This document shows positions 18,875-27,687 of a stretch of 64,000 nucleotides of DNA, one piece after another (within the stretch, counting starts at the first letter, position 1; each line of letters starts with the position of its first letter). The stretch comes from Luteimonas abyssi. GTDB lineage: Bacteria; Pseudomonadota; Gammaproteobacteria; Xanthomonadales; Xanthomonadaceae. A program made the position numbers and the translations under genes. A model generated the notes under the pieces. That model was not told the origin of the DNA. It searched no databases and was given only the letters and a program-made list of their open reading frames with translations. The DNA lies in the NCBI RefSeq assembly GCF_001482195.1, contig NZ_KQ759763.1, positions 2,503,902-2,567,901 of the forward strand. Direction: 5' to 3'.

Positions 18875-19197
18875 GCCTTCTGGACCTCCGCCACCATCCG
18901 CGCGAGCTCGCCGGATTCGTGCAGCTCGACGGTGATGTCGCAGCCGCCGATCAACTCGCCATGGATGAACAGTTGCGGGAACGTCGGCCAGCTGGAGAAA
19001 CGGGGCAGGTTGGCGCGCACCTCCGGATCCTCGAGGACATTGACCACCCGCAACCCCTCGGCCTCCAGCCCCGCCGCGCGCAGGGTCTCGAGCGCCCGGC
19101 TGGAGAAACCGCACATGGGGTACTCGGGCGTGCCCTTCATGAAGAGCACGATGGGATGGGCCTCGATTTCGTCCTGGATGCGCTGCATCACCGACAT
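18871..19197 (-). CDS. grxD: monothiol glutaredoxin GrxD (Grx4)
   Basis: A 108-aa monothiol glutaredoxin with CGFS at 29-32 in YPMCGFSSRALE. The glutathione-binding TFPQLFIHGELIGGCD and the terminal helix are complete. CGFS glutaredoxins bind a bridging [2Fe-2S] cluster with glutathione and pass it on, often with BolA. Length is standard. It is transcribed away from the SOD-like gene, with about 122 bases between the two starts, and leads the SDR-like and marC genes. Confidence 0.96.
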   Translation of the reverse strand: MSVMQRIQDEIEAHPIVLFMKGTPEYPMCGFSSRALETLRAAGLEAEGLRVVNVLEDPEVRANLPRFSSWPTFPQLFIHGELIGGCDITVELHESGELARMVAEVQKA

Positions 19198-19319
19198 GAC
19201 TGCTCCTGCGTCGCCGCGTGCCGCCGCTGCGCGAAGATCGCGCGAAGACCGGCCGCACCGCCTGGATTAGAATCCGCCATTGTAAGCGCTCCCGACCGCG
19301 CTACCCCGCGCGCCGCGCA

Positions 19320-19916
19320 ATGCCCATCGAAACCGCCGCCCTCCCCTACGATCGCACCGCCCTCGAGCCGCACCTGTCCGGCGACGCGGTGGAGCAGCAC
19401 TACGCCCTCCTCGTGGCCGACATCGAGCGCGTCAACGCGCTGGTCGCCGGTGGCCCGCTGGCGGATGCGTCGCTCGAAGACGTCGTGCGCCAGGCCCAGG
19501 GCCGGCTGTTCGAACACGCGGCGCAGGCCTGGAACACCGACCTGTACTGGCGCTGCCTGCAGCCGCCCGCGGCCGGAGGCAACAGCGAGCCGGCCGGACG
19601 GCTCGCCGAGGCATTGACGGCAGGCTTCGACGATTTCGCCGGATTCCGTCGGCAATTCGAGGCCATCGCACTGCGCGGGTTCGGCGCCGGCTGGGTCTGG
19701 TTGCTGCAGCGCACCGATGGCCGACTCGCGATCGCGGCGACCGCCAACGCGGCCACCCCGCTGACCGGGCCCGACCGCCCGCTGCTGGCCTGCAGCCTCT
19801 GGCAGCACGCCTACTATCTGGATTACCAGGACCAGCGCGAGAAGTATCTCGCTGCATGGTGGCAGTTGGTGAACTGGCGCTACGTGGCCTCGCGCATGGC
19901 GAAGCCTGCCGCCTGA
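19320..19916 (+). CDS. Fe/Mn superoxide dismutase-like protein lacking metal ligands
   Basis: A 198-aa protein that aligns along its whole length with Fe-SOD: LPYDRTALEPHLS, EQHY, AAQAWN, FGAGWVWLL, LWQHAYYLDY and the VNW near the end. Of the four metal ligands, His27 (QHY) and His163 (WQHAYY) are present. The His of WNH is Thr73 (WNTDLYW) and the Asp of DVWEH is Ser159 (CSLWQH). The KHH motif after the first ligand is also gone. Reading frame and length are intact, so this is not a decayed pseudogene. It cannot bind metal in the usual way and probably has a non-dismutase role. ATG 19320 gives the family N-terminus. Confidence 0.85.
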   Translation: MPIETAALPYDRTALEPHLSGDAVEQHYALLVADIERVNALVAGGPLADASLEDVVRQAQGRLFEHAAQAWNTDLYWRCLQPPAAGGNSEPAGRLAEALTAGFDDFAGFRRQFEAIALRGFGAGWVWLLQRTDGRLAIAATANAATPLTGPDRPLLACSLWQHAYYLDYQDQREKYLAAWWQLVNWRYVASRMAKPAA

Positions 19917-19923
19917 GGAGCGG

Positions 19924-21075
19924 CTACGCCCGCCCTTCGCGCAGCCGGGCGATCACCGGCGCCACCTGCGTCTCGCGGCCGAGCTCACGGCCGACCCGCT
20001 CCAGCGTCTCGGTCAGGATCGGTGCGGTGTCGCAGCGCACGGTTGCGTGGCCGACCTTGCGGCCCTCGCGTGGCGACTTGCCGTAGTCGTGCCAATGTCC
20101 GCCCGGTGCGTCGAGAAGCGGGCCGTGCGCCGGCATCGCCCCGACCCAGTTCAGCATGCAGGCATGCCCACGCATCGTCGTCGCGCCCAGCGGCAGGCCG
20201 AGGACCGCGCGCAGGTGGTTCTCGAACTGCGAAATCTCCGCACCTTCGATCGTCCAGTGCCCGGAGTTGTGTACACGCGGCGCCATCTCGTTGGCCAGCA
20301 ACCGCCCATCGTGCAGGAACAGCTCCAGTGCGAACGTGCCCACGTAGTCCAGCCGCTCGGCCAGCGCACGGGCGTGCGCCTGCGCGGCCTCGACGAGATC
20401 CGGGGTCACCGCGGCCGGCGCCAGGCTCGCCGAGAGCACCCCGTCGACATGCCAGTTCTCGGTGATCGGCCAGGTACGGAAATCGCCATCGCGGCCGCGT
20501 ACCGCCACCACCGAGAGCTCACGCTCGAACGGGACGAAGGCCTCGACGATCAAGCCCACGCTTCCGGCCTGCGCGCCCAGCGCGTCCCAGGCACGGTCCA
20601 GGTCGGCCGGCACTTTGAGCCGGAACTGGCCCTTGCCGTCGTAGCCCAGGCGCCGGGTCTTGAGGATGCACGGCAATCCCACCTGCGCCACCGCGGCATC
20701 GAGGGCGGCACGCGTGGGCACGTCGGCGAAATCGGGCACCGGAATATCGAGCGCGCGGAACAGCGACTTCTCCGCCAGGCGATCCTGCGCCACGCCCAAT
20801 GCGTCGGGCCCGGGAAACACGGGCACCCGCTGTGCCAGCCAGCGCGCGCTTTCGGCCGGCACGTTCTCGAAATCGAAGGTCGCCACGTCCACGCGGTCCG
20901 CGAACTCGGCCAGTGCGGCCTCGTCGCGATAGTCGCCCACCAGCAGCGGTGCGAACTGCCCGGCGCAGGCATCGGCCACCGTGTCCATCACCAGGAACCG
21001 CAGCCCCAGGGGCGCGCCGGCCAGCGCCAGCATCCGCGCCAGCTGGCCCCCACCGAGGATGCCGACGGTGGTCAT
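19924..21075 (-). CDS. purK: N5-carboxyaminoimidazole ribonucleotide synthase
   Basis: A 383-aa PurK of the ATP-grasp superfamily. It converts AIR, bicarbonate and ATP to N5-CAIR in de novo purine synthesis. The N-terminus [35 protein letters not shown] and [13 protein letters not shown] are diagnostic. It overlaps the purE stop region by 4 bases (ATGA), so purE and purK are co-translated in the usual order. It converges on the SOD-like gene with only 7 bases between stop codons. Confidence 0.98.
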   Translation of the reverse strand: MTTVGILGGGQLARMLALAGAPLGLRFLVMDTVADACAGQFAPLLVGDYRDEAALAEFADRVDVATFDFENVPAESARWLAQRVPVFPGPDALGVAQDRLAEKSLFRALDIPVPDFADVPTRAALDAAVAQVGLPCILKTRRLGYDGKGQFRLKVPADLDRAWDALGAQAGSVGLIVEAFVPFERELSVVAVRGRDGDFRTWPITENWHVDGVLSASLAPAAVTPDLVEAAQAHARALAERLDYVGTFALELFLHDGRLLANEMAPRVHNSGHWTIEGAEISQFENHLRAVLGLPLGATTMRGHACMLNWVGAMPAHGPLLDAPGGHWHDYGKSPREGRKVGHATVRCDTAPILTETLERVGRELGRETQVAPVIARLREGRA

Positions 21076-21596
21076 GCGAACCCCTTGGCCGGCAGTTCGA
21101 CACGCGGGTCGTCGTGGCGCGCCACGTCGTCGGTCTGCCGGGTGCGGAACGCGGCCAGCGCCGCCAGGACCTCCGGCTGGTCGTGCAGCATGGCCGCAGC
21201 GAACAGGGCCGCGTTGGCCGCGCCCGCCTGTCCGATGGCGAAGGTCGCCACCGGAATTCCGGCCGGCATCTGCACGATCGACAGCAGCGAATCCAGCCCG
21301 CTCAACGCCTTCGACTGGACCGGCACGCCGAGCACCGGCACCGGTGTCTTGGCCGCGAGCATGCCGGGCAGGTGCGCGGCGCCGCCGGCGCCGGCGACGA
21401 TCGCGCGCAGCCCGCGTGCCTGCGCCTGCTCGGCGTAGGTGAACATCGCATCAGGGGTCCGGTGGGCCGAAACCACTCGGACCTCGTGCGGCACGCCCAG
21501 CATCTCCAGGCGGTCGGCGGCGTGGCGCATGGTGTCCCAATCGGACCGGGAGCCCATCACGATGCCGACGAGCGGCGAGGAAGCATTGGCGGACAT
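21072..21596 (-). CDS. purE: N5-carboxyaminoimidazole ribonucleotide mutase
   Basis: A 174-aa class I PurE, which moves the carboxylate of N5-CAIR to give CAIR. Signatures are [13 protein letters not shown] near the N-terminus, VVSAHRTPD with the catalytic His, and [11 protein letters not shown]. It is full length with a slightly extended C-terminus. It is the first gene of purEK, with the 3' end overlapping purK. About 120 bases separate it from the divergent Trm112-like gene. Confidence 0.98.
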   Translation of the reverse strand: MSANASSPLVGIVMGSRSDWDTMRHAADRLEMLGVPHEVRVVSAHRTPDAMFTYAEQAQARGLRAIVAGAGGAAHLPGMLAAKTPVPVLGVPVQSKALSGLDSLLSIVQMPAGIPVATFAIGQAGAANAALFAAAMLHDQPEVLAALAAFRTRQTDDVARHDDPRVELPAKGFA

Positions 21597-21714
21597 GCTG
21601 GGGAGTTCCGGAACGAAACGTCCATTTTAGGCCAGTGGCGCGGCGCGTGCCGGCGGTCGGTCGTCGACACGCGCCGCGCTACACTGCCTCCCCCCGATCT
21701 GCCCGCCTTCGCTC

Positions 21715-21993
21715 ATGGACCGCAAGCTGCTCGATCTTCTCGTCTGCCCCGCCAGCCACCAGTCGCTGTCGCTGCTCGACAAGCCCGGCCTCGACGCCCT
21801 CAACCGCGCGATCGACGCGGGCACCCTGAAGCGCGCGGACGGCAGCGCACAGTCGGTCCGATTGCAAGAGGCCCTCGTCACCCGCGACCACAAGCGCGTT
21901 TACCGGGTCGACGACGGCATCCCGGTGCTGCTGGCCGACGAGGCCATCGCCACCGATCAGGCCGACGGATTCCCTGCCGCCCCGGCCCGATGA
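21715..21993 (+). CDS. Trm112-like (YcaR-type) small protein
   Basis: A 92-aa protein. It begins MDRKLLDLLVCPASHQSL and later has VYRVDDGIPVLL, both typical of the Trm112/YcaR family. E. coli YcaR is about 60 aa; the insertion here is the polar middle (about 30-60). Only one Cys is seen at the position where zinc-binding members have two, so zinc binding is doubtful. The stop overlaps the nadC start by 4 bases (ATGA), indicating coupling. Bacterial function is unclear. Confidence 0.85.
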   Translation: MDRKLLDLLVCPASHQSLSLLDKPGLDALNRAIDAGTLKRADGSAQSVRLQEALVTRDHKRVYRVDDGIPVLLADEAIATDQADGFPAAPAR

Positions 21994-22859
21994 ACGCATC
22001 GCTGTCGCCCCCGCCGCAGGAGACGATCGAGGCGGACGTCGCCCGCGCGCTGGCCGAGGACCTCGGCGACGGCGACGCCACCGCCGCCCTGCTGCCGGAT
22101 GTCCCCGAAACCGCTTATCTGCTGTGCAAGGAAGACGCCGTCGTCTGCGGGGGTCCGTGGTTCGATGCCGTGCACCGGCGACTGGATCCCGACGTCCGCA
22201 TCGACTGGCAGGCTCATGAAGGCGAGCAGGTCGCCGCCGGCAGCGTCCTGGCGATCCTGAGCGGCCGGAGCCGCGCACTGGTCAGCGCCGAGCGCACCGC
22301 GCTCAATTTCATGCAGACGCTGAGCGGCACCGCGACCGCCACCGCCGCCCATGTGCGGGCCGTGAGCGGCACGCGCACACGTATCCTCGATACCCGCAAG
22401 ACCCTGCCCGGCCTGCGCCTCGCGCAGAAGTACGCCGTGCGCGCCGGTGGCGGGGAGAATCACCGCATCGGCCTGTACGACGCGGTGATGCTGAAGGAGA
22501 ACCACGTCCGCGTCGCCGGCTCCGTCACGGCCGCGATCGCCGCGGCGCGCGCGCATGCGCCGAACCTGCCGCTGATCGTCGAAGTGGAAACCCTCGACCA
22601 GCTGCGGGAAGCGCTGGATGCCGGTTGCACGCGCATCCTGATCGACGACTTCGACGCCGCGACGCGCCGCGAGGCGGTCCGCATCGCGCAGGCGCCGCCC
22701 TACGCGGGCCGCATCCCGCTGGAGGTGTCGGGCAGCGTCCAGCTCGACGCGCTACGCGCGATTGCCGAGGACGGTGTGGACTGCATCTCCATCGGCGCAC
22801 TGACCAAGCATGTCCGTGCGGTCGACCTGTCGATGAAGCTCGGCCCGCCGCCAGGCTGA
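21990..22859 (+). CDS. nadC: nicotinate-nucleotide pyrophosphorylase (carboxylating)
   Basis: A 289-aa quinolinate phosphoribosyltransferase, which makes nicotinate mononucleotide from quinolinate and PRPP in de novo NAD synthesis. Conserved segments are ALAEDLGDGDATA, RTALNFMQTLSGTAT, RILDTRKTLPGLR, GGGENHRIGLYD, MLKENH, and EVSGSV near the end. The ATG at 21990 lies within ATGA with the preceding gene and gives a family-length protein; a much longer open frame upstream runs antisense through purEK and is not coding. Confidence 0.98.
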   Translation: MNASLSPPPQETIEADVARALAEDLGDGDATAALLPDVPETAYLLCKEDAVVCGGPWFDAVHRRLDPDVRIDWQAHEGEQVAAGSVLAILSGRSRALVSAERTALNFMQTLSGTATATAAHVRAVSGTRTRILDTRKTLPGLRLAQKYAVRAGGGENHRIGLYDAVMLKENHVRVAGSVTAAIAAARAHAPNLPLIVEVETLDQLREALDAGCTRILIDDFDAATRREAVRIAQAPPYAGRIPLEVSGSVQLDALRAIAEDGVDCISIGALTKHVRAVDLSMKLGPPPG

Positions 22860-23094
22860 CGTCAGGCGGTCCCGCCATGTCGCGGGCCGCTCCCGCAAGA
22901 TCGCCGTGCCGCCCGTTGCGTCCCGCGAGCCCGGCCAGGCATCAACCGCCCCCGCTCGTCGCCATCCCCGCCGTCGACCGGCCTGCACGGGCGCGCGCTT
23001 TCGCAGTAGCCGATGCCGACGCCGGAGCCGCCCCGGCCGACTGCCCGGCGTGAAACATCTTGCACACCTGCCCGACCACCGCCACATTGGCGCC

Positions 23095-23424
23095 ATGTCG
23101 GAACTCACCGTGCTCATGATTCTCGGCGCCGCCGCGTTCGGGTGGTGGAGCGCCGGTCGCGCCGCGGCCGAGCGGGCCGAGCGCATCGGCCGCGAAGCCT
23201 GCCGCCTGGCAGGCGTGCAGTGGCTGGACCAGACCGTGCACGCCAGCGGTCTGAAGTTGCGCCGCCGGGACGACGGGCGGCTCGGCGTGGCCCGCAGTTT
23301 CCGTTTCGAGTACTCCGGCGACGGCGTCGAGCGCTCGGTCGGCCGCCTGGTGCTGCACGGCGAGGAACTGGTGGCGTTCGTGGGGCCGATCGGCGGCGAG
23401 CAGGTTGTCGAGGCGATGCGCTGA
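23095..23424 (+). CDS. DUF3301-type membrane-anchored protein
   Basis: A 109-aa protein. An N-terminal hydrophobic helix (about 5-22, VLMILGAAAFGWWSAG) is followed by a basic region (ERAERIGREACR) and a small beta-rich domain (LKLRRRDDGRLGVARSFRFEYS). This pattern matches DUF3301, a family of short membrane-associated proteins of unknown role in gammaproteobacteria. It begins 235 bases after nadC; I see no gene or clear signal in that gap. Confidence 0.75.
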   Translation: MSELTVLMILGAAAFGWWSAGRAAAERAERIGREACRLAGVQWLDQTVHASGLKLRRRDDGRLGVARSFRFEYSGDGVERSVGRLVLHGEELVAFVGPIGGEQVVEAMR

Positions 23425-23564
23425 CCGGGGCACGTTCGCATCCATGCGGCCTCCGACACCGCGGCGCGGGGACATCCGGAGCTCTGGCGAATGCAGTACG
23501 GCGCAGCGCGCCCCGACTCGGATCCGATCAGCCCGGGTCTTTCCGTCCCGGTCGGTCCGGCCGT

Positions 23565-24011
23565 CTACTTCACCACACGCAGGTGCGCACCGCGCTTCGG
23601 TGCGGCGTCGCCCTCGGGCTCGGGCGGGAGATCGTCGGGCGATGGCGGCTCGTCGTCGGGGTCGGGGGCATGCCCGCCGATGTCGTCGGGCAACACCATG
23701 CCGTGGCCGGTCTCGCGCGCATAGACCGCGAGGACCGCGGAGATCGGCACATCGACCGGCTGGCTCACACCGCCGAAGCGCGCGGTGAACCGGACGCTGT
23801 CGTTGTCCATGTCCAGCCGCGCAACCGCCCGTTCGGCGATATTGAGCACGACCCGCCCGTCCTTCACCGTGTGCGGCGGCACCCGCACGTGGGGCTGCGT
23901 CGCATCGACCAGGATGTGCGGCGTCATGCCGTTGTCGGCGATCCACTCGTACAACGCCCGCAACAGGTACGGACGGTGGCTGGTCATTTGCGGCAACTGG
24001 GGTTCGTTCAT
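23565..24011 (-). CDS. sspB: ClpXP specificity-enhancing factor SspB
   Basis: A 148-aa SspB. The substrate-binding domain (about 1-110) starts SHRPYLLRALYEWIADNG. It is followed by an acidic Pro/Asp-rich linker and the C-terminal tail RGAHLRVVK, the conserved motif that docks to the ClpX N-domain. SspB delivers ssrA-tagged proteins to ClpXP. It lies downstream of sspA, separated by 59 bases, as in many gammaproteobacteria. Confidence 0.95.
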   Translation of the reverse strand: MNEPQLPQMTSHRPYLLRALYEWIADNGMTPHILVDATQPHVRVPPHTVKDGRVVLNIAERAVARLDMDNDSVRFTARFGGVSQPVDVPISAVLAVYARETGHGMVLPDDIGGHAPDPDDEPPSPDDLPPEPEGDAAPKRGAHLRVVK

Positions 24012-24070
24012 CGATGCAGTGTAGCGGCTGGACGGAGGGCTTCCAGCACGTGGAGACCGGAAGGCGGGCG

Positions 24071-24706
24071 TCAAACCGGCATATCGCGCAGATTGCGCTC
24101 CTGCGGCGTCAGGCTGCGCACGAAGCCCGGATTGCGGAAGATGCGGTTGCCGTAGTCCTCGATCGCCTTGCCGTCCTTGGGCAACGGCACGCCCAGCGAT
24201 TCGAGCCGCCAGATGATGGGGGCGATCGCGCAGTCGGCCAGGCTCATTTCCGGGCTCAGGAAGAACTTGCTCGCCTTGAACAAGGGCACGGACGCCGTGA
24301 GCAGTTCGCGCAGGCGCTTGCGCCCGGCATCGGCCTGTTGCTTGTTGCCGAACTGGATCGCCTGGATCTGCGGCACCCAATCGTGCTCCAGACGCAGCAT
24401 CGCCAGCCGCAGGCGCGCCCGGGACAATGGATCGATGGGCATCAGCGGCGGATGCGGATAGCGCTCGTCGATGTACTCGCACACCACCGAGGCCGCGTAG
24501 AGCACCAGATCGCGCTCGACCAGGGTCGGGACCGAGTGGTAGGGGTTGAGGTCGATCAGATCCTCGGGCGGATCCTGCGGATCGACCGGGATCAGATCGT
24601 AGTTGACGCCCTTGGCCGACAGCACCAGACGGACGCGATGACACAGCACATCGTCGACGGCGGAAAACAGGGTCAGTGCATGACGCATACGCGGACTCGA
24701 CGCCAC
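24071..24706 (-). CDS. sspA: stringent starvation protein A
   Basis: A 211-aa protein with a glutathione-S-transferase fold. The N-terminal thioredoxin-like part has LFSAVDDVLCHRVRLVL and NPYHSVPTLVERDLVLY; the C-terminal helical domain has FFLSPEMSLADCAIAPIIWRL. SspA binds RNA polymerase and alters promoter choice under starvation and acid stress; it has no GST activity in E. coli. It follows petABC and precedes sspB, all on the minus strand. Confidence 0.95.
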   Translation of the reverse strand: MASSPRMRHALTLFSAVDDVLCHRVRLVLSAKGVNYDLIPVDPQDPPEDLIDLNPYHSVPTLVERDLVLYAASVVCEYIDERYPHPPLMPIDPLSRARLRLAMLRLEHDWVPQIQAIQFGNKQQADAGRKRLRELLTASVPLFKASKFFLSPEMSLADCAIAPIIWRLESLGVPLPKDGKAIEDYGNRIFRNPGFVRSLTPQERNLRDMPV

Positions 24707-24871
24707 TTCGTTTCTCCCGGCAGCCGGTCGCCGCCGGCCGCATCGACGCTGCCCGCCCCTTGCAGGCAGCCGTCATGGTTTCTGGTTACTTCAGCGCATT
24801 CCATACCTCGCTGCATGCACCAAGCCCCGCCGGGGAGATCCGCCCGGGAGCGGTCGCCGATGCGGCGGACT

Positions 24872-25642
24872 TCAGTGCACGTCGCGCCAGTACTCCTTCT
24901 TCAACAACCACGCCAGGAACGTGAAGAACACCAGGAACAGGATCACCCACACGCCGATGCTCTGACGCTTGAGCGCAGCCGGCTCCGCGGCGTACTCCAG
25001 GAACGCGGTGATGTCGCGGGCCACGCGATCGAACTCGGCCTCCGACAGCTTGCCGGGATGCGCCATCTCGAGCGACTCGATGCGCGGCTCGCCGGTTTCC
25101 TCGTCGATCTCGCCCAGCACCGGCCGCTGCAGGCCCTGCATCTCCCACAACGGGTTGGGCATCGACACATTGGGGAACACGCCGTTGTTCCAGCCCAGCG
25201 CGGCCTCTTCGTCCTGATAGAACGACTTGAGGAAGGTGTAGACCCAGTCCGGCCCGCCGATCTTGCTGCGCACCACCAGAGTCAGGTCCGGGGGCGGCTG
25301 GCCGAACCAGCCCTCGGCATGCGAGGCCGGCATCGACGACACGATGTGATGACCGTAGTCGGCGCCGGTCAGGTTGAGGTTCTCCATCACCTCTTCCTCG
25401 GTCAGACCGAGATCGTCGGCCATCCGCGAGTAGCGCAGGTACTGCAGCGAGTGGCAACCGGCGCAGTAGTTCATGAACAACTGCGCGCCACGCTGCAGCG
25501 AGCCGCGGTCGGCGATGTCGGTGCCCGACTGCTGCAGCGGCACCGCGGGGTCCGCGGCAAGGACGTTGAACGACAGCAACAGGCCACCGGCGAGGACCGC
25601 GGCACGGCGCACCAGGGCGATCGCGGAAATCGTCTTAGTCAT
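24872..25642 (-). CDS. petC: ubiquinol-cytochrome c reductase, cytochrome c1
   Basis: A 256-aa cytochrome c1. A Sec signal (about 1-30) precedes the c-type heme site C60-A-G-C63-H64 in NYCAGCHSLQYLRYSR. A Met-containing segment (NVSMPNPLW) can supply the axial ligand. A single C-terminal membrane anchor (VWVILFLVFFTFLAWLLKK) tethers it to the inner membrane. It accepts electrons from the Rieske protein and passes them to soluble cytochrome c. Its ATG overlaps the petB stop by 8 bases. Confidence 0.97.
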   Translation of the reverse strand: MTKTISAIALVRRAAVLAGGLLLSFNVLAADPAVPLQQSGTDIADRGSLQRGAQLFMNYCAGCHSLQYLRYSRMADDLGLTEEEVMENLNLTGADYGHHIVSSMPASHAEGWFGQPPPDLTLVVRSKIGGPDWVYTFLKSFYQDEEAALGWNNGVFPNVSMPNPLWEMQGLQRPVLGEIDEETGEPRIESLEMAHPGKLSEAEFDRVARDITAFLEYAAEPAALKRQSIGVWVILFLVFFTFLAWLLKKEYWRDVH

Positions 25643-26894
25643 GAGTGATCACCCGCTCCGGCACCGGCTTGGTGATGTCCAGCTTGGTCCACAGCGGCAT
25701 CGTGATGAAGAACGCGAAGTAATAGAAGGTCAGGAAGCGGCCGACGATGGTCTCCACCGGGTCGGTGCCGGGACCGGCGCCGATCTTGCCCAGCCACACG
25801 AAGCTCACCGCGAACAGGCCCAGCAGCACCTTCGACAACAGACCGCGGTAGCGGTAGGAGCGGACCTTGGCGCGATCGAGCCAGGGCACCAGGAACAGGA
25901 TCGCGATCGCGCCGAACATCACCAGCACGCCCATCAGCTTGTCCGGCACCACCCGCAACATCGCGTAATACGGGGTGTAGTACCAGACCGGCTTGATGTG
26001 CTCGGGCGTCACCAGCGGGTTGGCCTCGACGAAGTTGTCGTGCTCGAGGAACCAGCCGCCGAACTCCGGCGCGTAGAAGATGACGAAGGCCGCGAAGATC
26101 AGCAGGAAACCGACACCGACCAGATCCTTGACCGTGTAGTACGGATGGAACGGGATGCCGTCGGTCGGCGCGGTGGCCGACCAGCGATTGCCCTTCGGCC
26201 CCTTCTTGATCTCAACGCCATCCGGATTGTTGGACCCGACCTCGTGCAGCGCGCCCAGGTGCAGCACCACCAGAAGCAACAGCACCAGCGGCAGCGCGAT
26301 CACGTGCAGTGCGAAGAAGCGGTTGAGGGTGGCGTCGCTGGGCAGGTAATCGCCCATGATCCACTCGGTCAGGCCGTTGCCGATCACCGGGAATGCGCCG
26401 AACAGCGAGATGATCACCTTCGCGCCCCAGAACGACATCTGGCCCCAAGGCAGCACGTAGCCCAGGAAGGCTTCGGCCATCAGCACCAGGTAGATCAGCA
26501 TGCCGAGGATCCACACCAGCTCGCGCGGACGCTGGTAACTGCCGTACATCAGCCCGCGGAACATGTGCAGGTAGACGACGATGAAGAACAGCGATGCGCC
26601 GGTGGAGTGCATGTAGCGGATCAGCCAGCCCCACTCCACGTCGCGCATGATGTACTCGACCGAGGCGAACGCCTCGGCCGCGCTGGGCTTGTAGTGCATC
26701 GTGAGGAAGATGCCCGTCACGATCTGGTTCACCAGCACGACCAGTGCCAGCGAACCGAAGTAGTACATGACGTTGAAGTTCTTCGGCGCGTAGTACTCGG
26801 TCATGTGCTTGCGGTACGCGGGCATCATGCCCGGCGCACGCGCGTTGACCCAGTCCATCACACCGTTTGCGGTCCGGACGACGAAGTTCGACAT
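25635..26894 (-). CDS. petB: ubiquinol-cytochrome c reductase, cytochrome b
   Basis: A 419-aa full-length cytochrome b with eight predicted membrane helices. The four heme ligands are His96/His110 in helix B and His197/His212 in helix D, spaced 14 and 15 residues apart. The Qo-site PEWY motif appears as PVWY, the variant usual in beta/gammaproteobacteria. The gene starts 3 bases after petA and overlaps petC. Confidence 0.98.
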   Translation of the reverse strand: MSNFVVRTANGVMDWVNARAPGMMPAYRKHMTEYYAPKNFNVMYYFGSLALVVLVNQIVTGIFLTMHYKPSAAEAFASVEYIMRDVEWGWLIRYMHSTGASLFFIVVYLHMFRGLMYGSYQRPRELVWILGMLIYLVLMAEAFLGYVLPWGQMSFWGAKVIISLFGAFPVIGNGLTEWIMGDYLPSDATLNRFFALHVIALPLVLLLLVVLHLGALHEVGSNNPDGVEIKKGPKGNRWSATAPTDGIPFHPYYTVKDLVGVGFLLIFAAFVIFYAPEFGGWFLEHDNFVEANPLVTPEHIKPVWYYTPYYAMLRVVPDKLMGVLVMFGAIAILFLVPWLDRAKVRSYRYRGLLSKVLLGLFAVSFVWLGKIGAGPGTDPVETIVGRFLTFYYFAFFITMPLWTKLDITKPVPERVITHD

Positions 26895-26897
26895 GGC

Positions 26898-27536
26898 TTA
26901 GGCGGCTCCTTCCGGATCGACACCGATGACGATCGTGTCGTCGTCCTCGTAGTAATGAGGCGGCACGACCAGGTTGGTCGGCGCCGGCACGCCCGCGTAC
27001 ACCCGCCCGGCCATGTCGAACTTCGACTTGTGGCAGGGGCAGAAGTAGCCACCCTTCCAGTTCGAATCGAACGGCTGCGGACGGATTTCGGCGACCATCT
27101 CCGGAGAGCAGCCCAGATGCGTGCACAGCCCGACCAGCACGGAGATCTCCGGCTTGAGGGAGCGCAGCTCCGGGTTGGCTTCGCGGATGTACTCCGGCTG
27201 CTGGTCCACATTCCCCGACTGCGGATCGCTCAACTCCCCGTCCAGGGTGGGCAGCGCCTCGAGCGTCGCCTGCGAGCGCTTGACCACCCAGATCGGCTGG
27301 CCGCGCCACTCCAGGATCAGGCGTTGCCCCTCCTGCAGGGCACTGATGTCCACCGTCACCGGCGCGCCGGCGAGCAGCGCGCGCGCGCTCGGGTTCCAGG
27401 ACTTGATGAACGGCACCGCCGCACCTACCACGCCCACCGCCCCCACCACCGCCGTCGTGGCGGTCAGGAAGCGACGACGCCCCGTGTTGACTTCATCCTC
27501 GCCACCGGCGGGATTGATCACCGTTTCATTGCCCAT
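26898..27536 (-). CDS. petA: ubiquinol-cytochrome c reductase, Rieske iron-sulfur subunit
   Basis: A 212-aa Rieske protein. The twin-arginine-like motif RRRFLTATT (about 20-28) precedes one membrane helix, consistent with Tat insertion and an uncleaved anchor. The [2Fe-2S] ligands are C138-T-H140 in CTHLGC and C166-P-C168-H169 in CPCHK; C143 and C168 can form the stabilising disulfide. ATG 27536 is chosen because GGAG lies just upstream and the Arg motif sits correctly; a longer upstream frame has no sense. Confidence 0.97.
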   Translation of the reverse strand: MGNETVINPAGGEDEVNTGRRRFLTATTAVVGAVGVVGAAVPFIKSWNPSARALLAGAPVTVDISALQEGQRLILEWRGQPIWVVKRSQATLEALPTLDGELSDPQSGNVDQQPEYIREANPELRSLKPEISVLVGLCTHLGCSPEMVAEIRPQPFDSNWKGGYFCPCHKSKFDMAGRVYAGVPAPTNLVVPPHYYEDDDTIVIGVDPEGAA

Positions 27537-27687
27537 CCGGCACTCCGCAAAGCTGTTCGGTCGCTGGTCGAAACTGGCTGCCACGCGTGGCTTCGATCCC
27601 CCGAAGCCCGCGCATAAAGACGCTGAAGTGTAACGGAACGCTGAATCGAGGAACAATCCGTCCAGCCGATCATCGGATCCCGGGCGA

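Noticed and set aside
20799..21989. N-terminal extension of nadC by about 400 codons
   Set aside because: The extension is antisense to purEK and crosses the Trm112-like gene; the ATGA start at 21990 gives the normal NadC length.
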